Positions 18,716 through 27,815 are shown, counted from the stretch's first letter. The stretch is DNA of 64,000 bases from Pseudomaricurvus alcaniphilus (GCF_011440395.1 NZ_JAAOIX010000002.1:496001-560000), one strand, 5' to 3'. Program-made: numbers and translations. The notes: generated by a model from the letters alone, not told the origin.

Positions 18716-19906
18716 TCAGGCCTGCAGGCCGAGAACAGTTTTAGCGAGAATGTCCCGCTGAATTTCGTTGGCACCGGCGAAAATTGTGACCGGACGCGCC
18801 ATCATCAACTGCCAATAGAGATCGGTTGCCGTGACCTCAGCAGACGGTCCGGCGAGTTCGACATCACCGACCACAGCGCCGTACTCGCCACTGATCGAGA
18901 CATTGAATTCCGTCAAGCGGTGCAGCAGCTCAGACGCGTACACCTTGAGCATCGAGACCTCAGGACCCGGTGGCTTGCCGCTGTCGGCAATGGCGTCGCA
19001 GATGCGCGAGTAGAGCAAGCGGTAGTCGTGCAGGTCGGCTTGCAGTTGCGCCAGTTGATCCATAACCCCGCGATCGCTCTCCAGGCCCAGTTGCTGCACC
19101 AGATGCTGGCCGAGGTCGAGGGCCTTGCCGGCCAGCGCCGGACTGCCGATCCACACCCTTTCATAGCCCAGCAGCGCTTTCGCCACCGTCCAGCCCTGGT
19201 CCAGCTCGCCCACCAGATTGTCCCTGGGCACGCGCACGTTATCGAAGAACACTTCGCAAAATTCGTCTTCGCCGGCGAGGTTGATAATCGGGCGAATGGT
19301 GATTCCCGGGGTATTCAGGTCAATCAGCAAAAAGCTGATGCCCTGTTGTTTTTTGGCGTACTTGCCGGTGCGCACCAGGGTAAAGATATGGGTCGAATCG
19401 TTGGCGTGCGTAGTCCAGATCTTCTGGCCGTTGACGACGAATTCGTCTCCCTCGAGCACGGCGCTGGTGCGCAGGCTGGCCAGGTCTGAGCCGGCATTGG
19501 GTTCGGAATAGCCCTGGCACCAGACATGCTCGCAATTGAGAATACGCGGCAAGTAGTGCTCGCACTGGGCGGCACTACCCAGCTTGATCAAGGTCGGCCC
19601 GAGCTGGGTTTCCCCCAGGTCGATTATCCGCGCCACGCCGGCATGCTCCAGCTCCTCGTGATAGATCAGCTGCTTGCGAAACGACAGTCCCATACCGCCG
19701 TGCTCGCGCGGCCAGGCGGGGGCGCGCCAGCCGTGTTGCTGCAGGGTACGCAACCATTGGTTGGCTGGTTCGCCACGCAGGCGGCGAAAAGGGCGATAGA
19801 AATCCTGTTTCAGCTCGGCGGGGTAATACTCCGCCAGAAAGGCGCGCAATTGGCCGCGGAATTCTTCGTCGCTGAGGGCATCGCGATCGATGGTCATAGG
19901 GGTCAT
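18716..19906 (-). CDS. Acyl-CoA dehydrogenase
   Basis: A 396-residue FAD-dependent dehydrogenase. Key segments are WCQGYSEPNAGSDLASLR, VNGQKIWTTHANDSTHIF and the C-terminal IFAGANEIQRDILAKTVLGLQA. The start at 19906 has an excellent GGAGG box seven bases upstream; a longer frame to 20017 has no support. It overlaps the preceding ACAD gene by four bases (ATGA), so the two are translationally coupled and probably form a heteromer like the pair at 15193-17430. It lies in the middle of the seven-gene operon, just upstream of the CoA-transferase. Confidence 0.9.
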   Translation of the reverse strand: MTPMTIDRDALSDEEFRGQLRAFLAEYYPAELKQDFYRPFRRLRGEPANQWLRTLQQHGWRAPAWPREHGGMGLSFRKQLIYHEELEHAGVARIIDLGETQLGPTLIKLGSAAQCEHYLPRILNCEHVWCQGYSEPNAGSDLASLRTSAVLEGDEFVVNGQKIWTTHANDSTHIFTLVRTGKYAKKQQGISFLLIDLNTPGITIRPIINLAGEDEFCEVFFDNVRVPRDNLVGELDQGWTVAKALLGYERVWIGSPALAGKALDLGQHLVQQLGLESDRGVMDQLAQLQADLHDYRLLYSRICDAIADSGKPPGPEVSMLKVYASELLHRLTEFNVSISGEYGAVVGDVELAGPSAEVTATDLYWQLMMARPVTIFAGANEIQRDILAKTVLGLQA

Positions 19907-20973
19907 ACCGGTACCTCCGCCTGGCGTAACGATTGAAACTGACGTCGCATGGCGTTGGCACCGCCCAACCAATTGCCGTACTGCAAGGCCAGGCGCAAGT
20001 ATTCGCCCACCGCACACTCCTCGGTAAAGCCCATCGCACCGTGCAACTGTACTGCCTGCCGGCAGACATCCTGGGCCACGTCACTAGCCCGGGCCTTGGC
20101 GGCACTCAGCGTCGCTGCCGTGCCAGATTCAGCGGCAACGCGCCACACCGCCTCGGCCAGTTCGATATGAATATGCATGTCCACACAGCGGTGAGAGACC
20201 GTCTGGAAGCTCGACAATTTGCGATCGAACTGGTGGCGTTGATTGAGATATTCGACGGTATCCCGCAAGCACGCGCGCGCGAGGCCACTGAGGAACGCAC
20301 TGGCCAGCAGGCGCCCGGCCGCCAGCGCGGACGCCAGCGCCTGTTGCGCAGCCGCTCCACTGAGCAGCAATTCGAACGGCACCCGATCGAAACTGACCCT
20401 GCAGAAGCTGCCGGAGGCGCTGGCACTGCGGCGCACGGTGATGCCGGCGGCAGCGCTGTCGACCAGCCCAATTGCCGCGCCACCATTGGCATTTACACAC
20501 ACCAGCATCTTGCTACCAGGCTCCAGTGCGGCGACAAAAGACTTGTTGCCGCTGATTTTGCCATCTTGCAGGGTGCAATCCGCAAAGGCCTCTTCACTGC
20601 CCGGGTGGTCCTGCCAGGCCAGGCAAAACAACTGTTCACCACTGGCGAGCTGGGCCGCCAACGGGTCATTGCCGGCACTCGCCAAAACCTGTGCGGGCAA
20701 GACCGCGGCCTCAATATAGGGGACCGGAAAACGGTATCGACCCATTACCTCCACCAGTTCTGCCGCCGCGGACAGCGGCAGGGCCAAGCCGCCCTGCGCT
20801 TCCGGCAACATCAGGCCCAGCCAACCCAGGTCCGCCATGGCAGACCACAATTCGCGCTGCAGCGGGCGCGGTTCGGCGATGGTGGTTTGAGCCGCCGCCG
20901 ACGCCTGGAAGTCCGCCAAAAAGCCCTCGGCACTGTCGCGCAACATGGCGATAAATTCGTCCATTTCCTGCAT
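19903..20973 (-). CDS. Acyl-CoA dehydrogenase, divergent partner subunit
   Basis: About 356 residues with recognisable ACAD ends but a weak middle. The N-terminal region has LGLMLPEAQGGLALP, and the C-terminal region has RHQFDRKLSSFQTVSHRCVD and HGAMGFTEECAVGEYLRLALQY. The FAD/substrate-binding SEPxAGSD loop is missing, the same pattern as in the short ACAD at 15193-16227. A catalytically complete partner follows with a four-base overlap. AAGGTG lies about eight bases before the ATG at 20973; the longer open frame to 21135 runs into the SDR gene and was not used. Two such split pairs in one operon suggest two successive dehydrogenations of bulky acyl chains. Confidence 0.84.
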   Translation of the reverse strand: MQEMDEFIAMLRDSAEGFLADFQASAAAQTTIAEPRPLQRELWSAMADLGWLGLMLPEAQGGLALPLSAAAELVEVMGRYRFPVPYIEAAVLPAQVLASAGNDPLAAQLASGEQLFCLAWQDHPGSEEAFADCTLQDGKISGNKSFVAALEPGSKMLVCVNANGGAAIGLVDSAAAGITVRRSASASGSFCRVSFDRVPFELLLSGAAAQQALASALAAGRLLASAFLSGLARACLRDTVEYLNQRHQFDRKLSSFQTVSHRCVDMHIHIELAEAVWRVAAESGTAATLSAAKARASDVAQDVCRQAVQLHGAMGFTEECAVGEYLRLALQYGNWLGGANAMRRQFQSLRQAEVPV

Positions 20974-20983
20974 AGCAAGCACC

Positions 20984-21757
20984 TTACATTGCGATGGTGA
21001 AACCACCGTTGACCGACAACACCTGACCGGTGATATAAGAAGCCGCGTCCGACAACAGGAAGCACACCGGCTTCGCCACCTCTTCCGGGGAAGACCAGCG
21101 CCCCAGCGGAATCTGCGCCAGGTAGTTATCGGCAAAGCGCTCGTCGTTGCGCACGGTTTCCGTCATCGCCGTAGCAACCACCCCGAAACAAACGGCGTTA
21201 CAGCGAATACCAAATTTCGCCCACTCCCGGGCGGCGGTCATGGTGGCGCCGAAAATACCGGCCTTGGCCGAGGCGTAATTGATTTGCCCAAGGCTGCCGC
21301 GCCGGCCGGCGTCAGAGGCGATATTGACGATGGCGCCGGGCGCCTTGTTGCCAGCCTTGGCTTCTGCCAGCATGTGGCGGCCCACCGCCTGCATGAAATA
21401 CACCGAGCCACTCAGGTTCACGTCAATCACCGACTGCCATGCCTCGGGCGACATCTTGTCGATCATAGCCGGACGGGTAATGCCGGCATTATTGATCAAG
21501 CCGTTCAAGGCGCCGAAATGCTCGACACTCCGCGCCACCGCGGCCGCGGCAAAATCAATGTCGGTAACGCTGCCGGGCAAGGCCAGGAAAGCGTCACCCA
21601 ATTCTTGCGCCGCGCCCTGCAGGGCGTCGGCGTTCATATCAACGCCAACCACTTTGGCACCCAGATCCAGCAACTGGCGACTCAACGCCAAACCAATCCC
21701 CTGGGCAGCGCCGGTGACCATAATCACGCGGCCGGCCATGGACATAGGGTTATTCAT
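20984..21757 (-). CDS. Short-chain dehydrogenase/reductase (FabG-like)
   Basis: A 257-residue classical SDR using NAD(P)H. The cofactor motif is TGAAQGIG near the start, followed by NNAG, the Ser of VNIASDAGRRGS and the YASAKAG (YxxxK) catalytic pair; the C-terminus GQVLSVNGGFTIAM is FabG-like. It probably oxidises a 3-hydroxyacyl-CoA or a ring hydroxyl. ATG at 21757 was chosen because GGAG stands six bases upstream; the frame beyond has only a TTG. It is the second gene of the seven-gene operon, between the OB-fold protein and the first ACAD. Confidence 0.88.
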   Translation of the reverse strand: MNNPMSMAGRVIMVTGAAQGIGLALSRQLLDLGAKVVGVDMNADALQGAAQELGDAFLALPGSVTDIDFAAAAVARSVEHFGALNGLINNAGITRPAMIDKMSPEAWQSVIDVNLSGSVYFMQAVGRHMLAEAKAGNKAPGAIVNIASDAGRRGSLGQINYASAKAGIFGATMTAAREWAKFGIRCNAVCFGVVATAMTETVRNDERFADNYLAQIPLGRWSSPEEVAKPVCFLLSDAASYITGQVLSVNGGFTIAM

Positions 21758-21823
21758 ACTCTTCTCCAATATCTTTTGCGGTGAGACAGCGAAGCGCTGT
21801 CATAAACGGCATGAGAAAACAGC

Positions 21824-22192
21824 TCAGGCCGGATCAAATACAACGTAAGGCGGTTGCTCGCCGTCATTAAAGATGCGTGCCTTGACCGGCATGCCGATAC
21901 GCACCTGGTCCGGCGCCACGCCCTCGACCCGGCTCATCATGCGCGGGCCCTCCTGCAATTCGATCAGCGCGACGTTGTAGTCACTTTTCGGTGGGCGAGC
22001 CCGCACGGTGGTGGTCGAATACACCGTGCCCCGGCCAGCGGCAGCGACCCACTCCAGGTCATCACAGCCGCTCCCCGGGGCGATGGTGCGGGGGTAAAAC
22101 ACATACTCGCCACTGCCAGTGCTGCGCTGAATACAAAACTTACCCTCTTTCAGGAAATTAAGGTAATCGAGATCGGGGCGTATTGCGGCCAT
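21824..22192 (-). CDS. DUF35-family OB-fold protein lacking the zinc-ribbon cysteines
   Basis: A 122-residue protein that aligns by pattern with the DUF35 family: an N-terminal ribbon-like part and a C-terminal OB fold (GRGTVYSTTTVRARPPKSDYNVALIELQEG, split here only for description, then VRIGMPVKARI). In the ribbon part the expected CxxC pairs are absent; the positions read KFCIQRSTGSG and TIAPGSGCDD, so zinc binding is doubtful. It heads the seven-gene operon, 201 bp from operator D. ATG at 22192 has GGAG nearby. No thiolase is adjacent; its partner could be one of the two thiolases elsewhere in the cluster (inference). Confidence 0.75.
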   Translation of the reverse strand: MAAIRPDLDYLNFLKEGKFCIQRSTGSGEYVFYPRTIAPGSGCDDLEWVAAAGRGTVYSTTTVRARPPKSDYNVALIELQEGPRMMSRVEGVAPDQVRIGMPVKARIFNDGEQPPYVVFDPA

Positions 22193-22392
22193 CGGACTGT
22201 CTCCAAAGTAGGCAAGGCACCTGCCGGGCATCTTGCGCTGATTATTCAAACGAGCGGCCTTGAGCCACCAAATTCTGCACCTGCTGTGGGCATCTGTCGC
22301 AAGTTGGCGGCAGACGATTCCCTAATGCACATCGCAGGTGCGAACAACGTGCGTATAATGAGGCAAAACAAGCAGCCTGTATTTGCACCAAT

Positions 22393-22411
22393 AAATGACT
22401 ATGTGTTAGTT
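22393..22411. promoter_or_regulatory. Shared palindromic operator, site D
   Basis: AAATGAC-TATGT-GTTAGTT, 6 of 7 in each arm. It lies in the divergent promoter between the seven-gene operon (start 22192) and the ligase at 22454, 42 bp before the ligase ATG. Confidence 0.65.
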
Positions 22412-22453
22412 TATGGGTGTTCGATAACAACGTCAACTGCGGGAAGCCAGACA

Positions 22454-24085
22454 ATGACCAACGATAAATCATCTACACCATGGGGAAGTGAGCCCCAAGA
22501 TACCATCAACGCTGTGCTGCGGCGGGCGCTTGAGGCCAATCCGGAGCGAGAATTCCTGGATTTTTTAGGCAAAAAATACAGTGTCGCCGACCTGGATAAA
22601 CAGGCCTGCCGGCTCGCCAACGGCCTCAAAGCCCTGGGCGTAGAGAAGGGTCACACCGTCGCTACCCTGCTGGATAACAGCGAAGATGCAGTTTTTATTT
22701 GGCTCGCAATCAATAAGCTGGGCGCGATTTCGGTGCCCATCAACACCGCTTACAAAGGCGAATTTTTACGCCATCAACTGGGCGACAGCGACGCCACGGT
22801 GGTTATCGCCGAGAGCGACTACGCCGAGCGCGTTGCAGCAATTGAAGACCAGCTCCCCAGCGTCAAAGCCCTGGTGCATCGCGGTACCGCGCCGGGCGGC
22901 AGCTTCGCCGGCCAGCTTCTGAGCTGGGAGCAATTACTGTCCGCTGACTGCAGCGATCCCGAGGTCGAGGTGGCCCCCTCGGACCTGGCCATGCTGATTT
23001 ACACCGGTGGCACTACCGGCCCCTCCAAAGGGTGTATGGTCAGCCACAATTACGCCTGCAACCTGGCCCGCATCGTCAGTGAGGGTACCGGCCGTAGCGC
23101 CGAGACCGTAAGCTGGACCGCCCTGCCATTGTTTCACTTCAATGCCGTCAGCAATGTGATCTGCGAACTCATGCACGGCGGTCGTATCGCCATCTACCCG
23201 CGCTTTTCGGTCTCCAACTTTTGGCCGGAGATTGAACGCACCGGCGCCAACTACACCACCCTGCTGGGCTCCATGTTCCCCATGCTGCTGGGGGCTCCGG
23301 AAAATGAGGCGGAAAAGCGCTGCTATGGGCAGATTTCCATTGTCGGCGGCGCTCCATTCCCGGACAAATTGCAGCAGGCATGGAAACAGCGCTTTGGCGC
23401 CAAGCATACAGCCTGCCCCGGCTTTGGCCTGACCGAGTGCTCGCTGGTGACCTCGGTGCCACTGGGCATAGAAGTACCTGGCGACTGTTCCGGCATGCGC
23501 AATGACAGCTTCGATGTGCGCATCATCGACGACAACGGCGCGGAAGTGCCCGATGGCGAGTCCGGTGAGGTCATCGTGCGCCCACTGCGACCGAATGTGA
23601 TGTTCGAGGGCTATTGGAAGCGACCGGAAGACACCCTCAAAGTCACCAAAAACATGTGGTTTCACACCGGTGACATCGGCAAGTTTGACGAAAACGGCTT
23701 CTTTTACTTTGTCGATCGCAAGAAGGACTACCTGCGTCGGCGCGGCGAAAATATCTCCAGCTTTGAGGTCGAATCCGCCTTTCGGCGCCACCCGGCCATC
23801 GAAGACGTAGCCGCCCACGCGGTATTGTCCGAGCTGACCGAAGACGACCTCAAAGTCACCCTGACCCTGAAGGAAGGCACCAGCCTGAGCGAAGCCGCGC
23901 TGTGCGAGTGGGCGGCTGAGCAACTGCCCTACTTTGCTGTGCCGCGCTACTTCGAATTCCGCAGCGGAGCGGAAATGCCGCGCAGCCCGGTGGGTCGCAT
24001 CCTGAAGTACAAACTCCGTGATGAAGGCGTCACCGCAACTACATGGGATCGGGAAAAAGCCGGCTTTCAATTGAAGAAACGCTAA
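22454..24085 (+). CDS. AMP-forming acyl-CoA ligase (CaiC/FadD-like)
   Basis: A 543-residue acid:CoA ligase. The motifs are MLIYTGGTTGPSKGCMVSH (phosphate loop), CPGFGLTECSLVTS, WFHTGDIGKFDENGFFYFVDR (ribose Asp), KDYLRRRGENISSFEVE (hinge) and the C-terminal PRSPVGRILKYKLRDEG with the catalytic Lys. ATG at 22454 has GGAAG about seven bases upstream; the longer frame from 21854 only overlaps the divergent gene. It is transcribed away from the seven-gene operon and ends at a strong terminator (24093-24123). It resembles ligases that activate carnitine-like or cyclic side-chain acids, but the substrate is not determined. Confidence 0.9.
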   Translation: MTNDKSSTPWGSEPQDTINAVLRRALEANPEREFLDFLGKKYSVADLDKQACRLANGLKALGVEKGHTVATLLDNSEDAVFIWLAINKLGAISVPINTAYKGEFLRHQLGDSDATVVIAESDYAERVAAIEDQLPSVKALVHRGTAPGGSFAGQLLSWEQLLSADCSDPEVEVAPSDLAMLIYTGGTTGPSKGCMVSHNYACNLARIVSEGTGRSAETVSWTALPLFHFNAVSNVICELMHGGRIAIYPRFSVSNFWPEIERTGANYTTLLGSMFPMLLGAPENEAEKRCYGQISIVGGAPFPDKLQQAWKQRFGAKHTACPGFGLTECSLVTSVPLGIEVPGDCSGMRNDSFDVRIIDDNGAEVPDGESGEVIVRPLRPNVMFEGYWKRPEDTLKVTKNMWFHTGDIGKFDENGFFYFVDRKKDYLRRRGENISSFEVESAFRRHPAIEDVAAHAVLSELTEDDLKVTLTLKEGTSLSEAALCEWAAEQLPYFAVPRYFEFRSGAEMPRSPVGRILKYKLRDEGVTATTWDREKAGFQLKKR

Positions 24086-24092
24086 AACCCGA

Positions 24093-24123
24093 AACGCCAG
24101 GCTGCACCCAGCCTGGCGTTTTT
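24093..24123 (+). terminator. Rho-independent terminator
   Basis: AACGCCAGGCTG and CAGCCTGGCGTT form a perfect 12-bp stem with a CACC loop and a run of five T, eight bases after the ligase stop. Confidence 0.93.
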
Positions 24124-24308
24124 CATTCAGCTCCCAAACCCGCGCTTCTTGGGTGCAAGCCTGTCGCCATTAATACGCTGGGTATTTTTATGTTAACGCC
24201 CTTCCCCCTGGGCCACGCCCCGGATTCGCTAGGTTTCTGGCGCTAACTGGATCCCCCGCTGGCGCGGGGATAAAAAATTACTTCGACCTAATTCTGGAAG
24301 GGCGGCAA

Positions 24309-24977
24309 CTATTTTTTCTTGGCAAAATCTGCCGGTGACGCCGGAAAACTCAAGGTCTGGGCGATAATTCGCGTCATCGCATCCCACATGGCATCTGCCC
24401 CCAAACCTTTTTCTACCGCCTTTGGCTCTGTCGCCGCCAGGCGCTCCATGGCCGCAACCAATACCGAAGCATCCGCCAGGGCGGTTTTTTTAGTGCCTCC
24501 GCTGCCCTCTTTGTATCCCGCCACGATGTGTTCTGCGAAGCGATTGACGATGCGGATAAAGGTTCGCAAGCGAATGCTTTCGAATACCGGGTCACCCCGA
24601 TCGGCCTCGAGGTTGCGGTAGCGCAACACCTCCCGGTGCTTGTCCCACACGGAGGCAAACGCGTCAACCACCCGCCGCGAGTGCTCAACATCCAGCACCT
24701 TGGGGTCCCAGGGCTCATCCAGCACTGCATGCACAGCCTGCATGTCCGATTCCGCTTCCTCCGTGAGTGCCAGCAGGATATCCCTGACATCGGAAAAGTA
24801 GAGGTAAAAAGTCGCTGAAGACGATTTCGCTTTCTTGGCGATGGAGACCGCCGTGAGCTCGACGGGCGACCCGGATTTCAGCAGCTTGCAGGCGGCGTCC
24901 ATCAGGCGCTTGCGCGTCTGCAGGCCCTTGCGGCCCAGTGATTGACCATGATTGTTTGTGGTGACAACCGTGCGCAT
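24309..24977 (-). CDS. TetR-family transcriptional regulator
   Basis: A 222-residue repressor-type protein. The N-terminal helix-turn-helix spans about residues 18-65 (TRKRLMDAACKLL, then VSIAKKAKSSSATFYLYF), the TetR pattern. The C-terminal domain, about 150 residues, would bind an inducer, by family precedent often an acyl-CoA. The first 15 residues are a polar Asn/Gly/Arg-rich extension. It is the only TetR gene in the cluster and sits centrally, divergent from the Rieske gene with operator E between them. It is therefore the best candidate to bind the nine shared palindromes, an inference. The 223-bp gap on its 3' side holds the ligase terminator and nothing else recognisable. Confidence 0.9.
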   Translation of the reverse strand: MRTVVTTNNHGQSLGRKGLQTRKRLMDAACKLLKSGSPVELTAVSIAKKAKSSSATFYLYFSDVRDILLALTEEAESDMQAVHAVLDEPWDPKVLDVEHSRRVVDAFASVWDKHREVLRYRNLEADRGDPVFESIRLRTFIRIVNRFAEHIVAGYKEGSGGTKKTALADASVLVAAMERLAATEPKAVEKGLGADAMWDAMTRIIAQTLSFPASPADFAKKK

Positions 24978-25175
24978 ATTCTCAATGTCCTAAAACCAAC
25001 GATGTGAAGGTTAAATAGTACATGAATTTGTCGGGAAACTCAGCTCCCAGGTTCAATTGTGGCTCTAGAAAAAATTACAAAGACCAATAGAAACAACGGC
25101 TTTCATCCCGTCTAGGGGATTACCCCGAGCTCAATTAGCTGCGCTTTGAGCACTCTGATTGTTGCCCGACCCAAA

Positions 25176-25194
25176 AACTGATGGTATATTAGTT
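25176..25194. promoter_or_regulatory. Shared palindromic operator, site E
   Basis: AACTGAT-GGTAT-ATTAGTT, 6 of 7 and 5 of 7. It is in the 310-bp TetR-Rieske divergent region, 93 bp before the Rieske ATG and 199 bp from the TetR start. The rest of this region shows no gene. Confidence 0.65.
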
Positions 25195-25287
25195 TTTATA
25201 GAAAAGCGCCGCCTGCGGGCAGGGAATTCCCGGGCTGACAGGCGCAAACCATCCAGTTGTGTACTTTAAAGATTTGGAGCCAGACCT

Positions 25288-26319
25288 ATGAACCTGAAAG
25301 AACTGCCGTTTTCAATGAAGCCCGTTGGCTGGTTTCAAATAGCCTGGAGCGGTGAAATTCCCGTGGGTGAAACCAGGCCGCTGAAGTATTTTGGGCACGA
25401 CCTGGTGGCCTTCCGCGGTGAAGATGGCGAGCTTCGGGTCATGGATGCCCACTGCCATCATATGGGCGCCCACCTCGGGCACGGCGGCAAGGTCAAGGGC
25501 AATTGCGTCACCTGTCCCTACCACGGTTGGGTGTGGAGCGGAGAAGGCAGAAACGTCGAGATTCCCTACCAGGAGCAAACCGTCAATAAACGCCTGAAGG
25601 TCTGGCCTATTCTCGAGCAGCACGGCTGCGTGTTTCTCTGGCACGATCCCACCGGCGCCCCGCCGCGCTGGGACCTGCCCCATATGTTTGACAGCTTTAC
25701 CGAGTTTTCCGACAAATCGGAAGACGATTTCTATCCGATATTTCCCCACGGCACGCGCCGCTGGCCCAATGAACCCGTGCACCCGCAAATAACCTTTGAA
25801 AACAGCGTCGATTCAATGCACTTCCGCTACGTGCACGACTCGCCCCTGGATCCGCTGCTGCTGGAGATGGACATTCGCGACAACGATTCGGTGTTCCGCA
25901 CCCTGTTTGGCTTTAAGTCGGTGCGTACCAATGACATCGAGATGGTCTTTGATACCCGCACCTCGGGTGTAGGCTGCTCGTTCAATGTGTTTAAAGGAGC
26001 CTACAACTACCGCGTCCTGTTTTCTGCCACCCCCATCGACGATGAAACCTCGGAACTGTTCAACACCATCTGGTGGGAACGCAAGGGCGGAGAAAAGGGA
26101 GACATGCCGGTAGCCATCCAGGAACGCATTAAAAAAGAAATCCTCACCACTGTCGATGAAGACCTGTTGATTTGGCGTCATCAAAAATACGTCGACAGGC
26201 CCCTGCTGGCCAAGCAAGACGTCCAGGCATTCAGGACACTGAGAAAATGGCAGGCCACTTTTTACGATTTGCCACCCGTGGAACAGCCGCCGGCAGAACA
26301 ACCGCTGATCGAACAGTAG
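25288..26319 (+). CDS. Rieske non-heme iron oxygenase, large subunit (KshA-like)
   Basis: The 343-residue protein should hydroxylate an unactivated C-H bond using O2 and electrons from a separate reductase. The Rieske [2Fe-2S] ligands are C56/H58 and C76/H79 (CHH and CPYH). The catalytic iron motif follows as ENSVDSMHFRYVHD, with Asp and two His. Length and layout resemble 3-ketosteroid 9-alpha-hydroxylase oxygenases and related terpenoid oxygenases rather than the longer ring-hydroxylating alpha subunits. No reductase gene lies beside it. GGAG precedes the ATG by about nine bases. The C-terminus ends in a Pro-Glu-Gln repeat tail. It is probably the oxygen-dependent entry or ring-opening step of the pathway (inference). 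Confidence 0.87.
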   Translation: MNLKELPFSMKPVGWFQIAWSGEIPVGETRPLKYFGHDLVAFRGEDGELRVMDAHCHHMGAHLGHGGKVKGNCVTCPYHGWVWSGEGRNVEIPYQEQTVNKRLKVWPILEQHGCVFLWHDPTGAPPRWDLPHMFDSFTEFSDKSEDDFYPIFPHGTRRWPNEPVHPQITFENSVDSMHFRYVHDSPLDPLLLEMDIRDNDSVFRTLFGFKSVRTNDIEMVFDTRTSGVGCSFNVFKGAYNYRVLFSATPIDDETSELFNTIWWERKGGEKGDMPVAIQERIKKEILTTVDEDLLIWRHQKYVDRPLLAKQDVQAFRTLRKWQATFYDLPPVEQPPAEQPLIEQ

Positions 26320-26633
26320 ACGCAAGCGCGCAGAAAACCCCGGTTACAAGGAGGCTACCCGGAGCCCTGGCGCCAGCTCGCGCCCTGGCTCCGGTCTCGC
26401 CGCCCCAGACCTATTCGTCTCCCACGGAAAAACCTGTCACTGCAAGCAAATCATTATTCGCAATTGGAAAGGGGTTACTGCACTGGGTGCAGCAGCAATC
26501 AAGACAGTGTCCGGGATCTTCCGGGCAGCAGGCAGGGCACAAGTGAAGGCAGGGATGGGGCCGCCAAACCTCGCATCAGCACAGCGGCCATCAGGTCTAA
26601 TATAATCAGGCAAAGGCAATCAGCACATCGACA
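26320..26633. other. Intergenic gap between convergent genes
   Basis: No gene is supported here. The only structure seen is an 8-bp stem CCGGAGCC (26359-26366) with GGCTCCGG (26387-26394), without a T run, which may help to end transcription from both sides. Confidence 0.5.
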
Positions 26634-27815
26634 TCAAGCGCGCTTGAGAACAGAAACCACGCAGGCACCGCCGAGACCGATATTGTGCTGCAGGGCAACA
26701 CTGGCGTTTTCAACCTGGCGTTCACCGGCAACGCCGCGTAAATGCCAGCTCAATTCCGTTATTTGGGCCAGGCCGGTAGCCCCCAGGGGGTGTCCCTTCG
26801 ACAATAACCCACCGGAGGGATTGGTAACGACTTTGCCGCCGTAGGTGTTGTCACCGTCGTGAACAAACTTTTCTGCACCACCCAGCGGACAGAGGCCGAG
26901 CGCTTCGTAACTGACGATCTCGTTGGTGGAAAAGCAATCGTGCAACTCGACCAAATCCACATCTTCCGGCGCAATACCTGACTGTTCGTAGGCGGCAGCG
27001 GCGGCACGGCGGGTGCTGTCAGCGCCGATGGCATTGATGACACTGCCACTGTTGAAACTAGCCTCAGTGTCGGTGGTCAACGCCATTCCGGCAATATCAA
27101 TCAGGTTATTTAGCCCTTTCTTTTTGGCGTAACTATCGGACACAACCAGTACCGCCGCGCCACCGCAAGTTGGCGGACAGCACATCAGGCGGGTAACGGG
27201 CCCAAATATGGCAGGGGACGCCATGACCTGCTCCAGACTGAGGGGGTCGGTAAACATGGCGTACGGGTTGCGGCGAGCGTGATCCCGCGCCTTCACCGAC
27301 ACCCGGCCAAACAGATCCGCCGAGGCGCCGTATGTTTCCATGTACTCGCGGCCGGCACCACCAAAATATTGCGCCGCCTGCATGGCCCGGTCATCCCAGC
27401 CCTGGATGCTGGCAACCGTTTGATCGAGCCGCGCCGTGGTCGCTTTGCGGTCCGCGGTACTGCTGGCCAATGCGCCACTGGGCATTTGCTCGAAACCCAC
27501 TGCCAGGGCCACATCAACAGCCCCGCTCTGCACTGCCTGACGCGCTAGGAATAGCGCAGTAGAGCCGGTTGCACAGGCGTTGTTGACATTGATCACTGGA
27601 ATGCCAGTCAGGCCAACATTGTAGAGTGCGGTTTGCCCGGAGCAAGTATCGCCAAACACGAAACCGGCATAGGCCTGTTGCACATCCCGGTAATCAATTC
27701 CCGCGTCTTCCAGCGCGGCACGGGCCGCCTGGGCGCCGAGCACATCGTACTCTTCACTTTTACCAGGCTTGGTAAATTTCACCATGCCGACGCCGGCGAT
27801 TAATGCTTTGCTCAT
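26634..27815 (-). CDS. SCPx-type thiolase with intact catalytic residues
   Basis: A 393-residue thiolase of the lipid-transfer-protein branch, expected to cleave a 3-oxoacyl-CoA with CoA. The nucleophilic Cys is in NNACATGSTAL (about residue 80), a second conserved block is ELHDCFSTNEI, and the C-terminal His/Gly loop is GGLLSKGHPLGATGLAQ. This contrasts with the thiolase at 5991-7181, in which the Cys region has changed. It follows the SDR gene on the same strand after 51 bp, so the two probably share a transcript. A DUF35 partner is not adjacent but occurs twice elsewhere in the cluster. Confidence 0.9.
   Translation of the reverse strand: MSKALIAGVGMVKFTKPGKSEEYDVLGAQAARAALEDAGIDYRDVQQAYAGFVFGDTCSGQTALYNVGLTGIPVINVNNACATGSTALFLARQAVQSGAVDVALAVGFEQMPSGALASSTADRKATTARLDQTVASIQGWDDRAMQAAQYFGGAGREYMETYGASADLFGRVSVKARDHARRNPYAMFTDPLSLEQVMASPAIFGPVTRLMCCPPTCGGAAVLVVSDSYAKKKGLNNLIDIAGMALTTDTEASFNSGSVINAIGADSTRRAAAAAYEQSGIAPEDVDLVELHDCFSTNEIVSYEALGLCPLGGAEKFVHDGDNTYGGKVVTNPSGGLLSKGHPLGATGLAQITELSWHLRGVAGERQVENASVALQHNIGLGGACVVSVLKRA

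Noticed and set aside
24249-24275. GC-rich hairpin as terminator of the TetR gene
   Set aside because: The stem CCCCGC/GCGGGG is followed by a run of A on the plus strand, and on the minus strand its T run lies on the wrong side, so it does not fit an intrinsic terminator in either direction.
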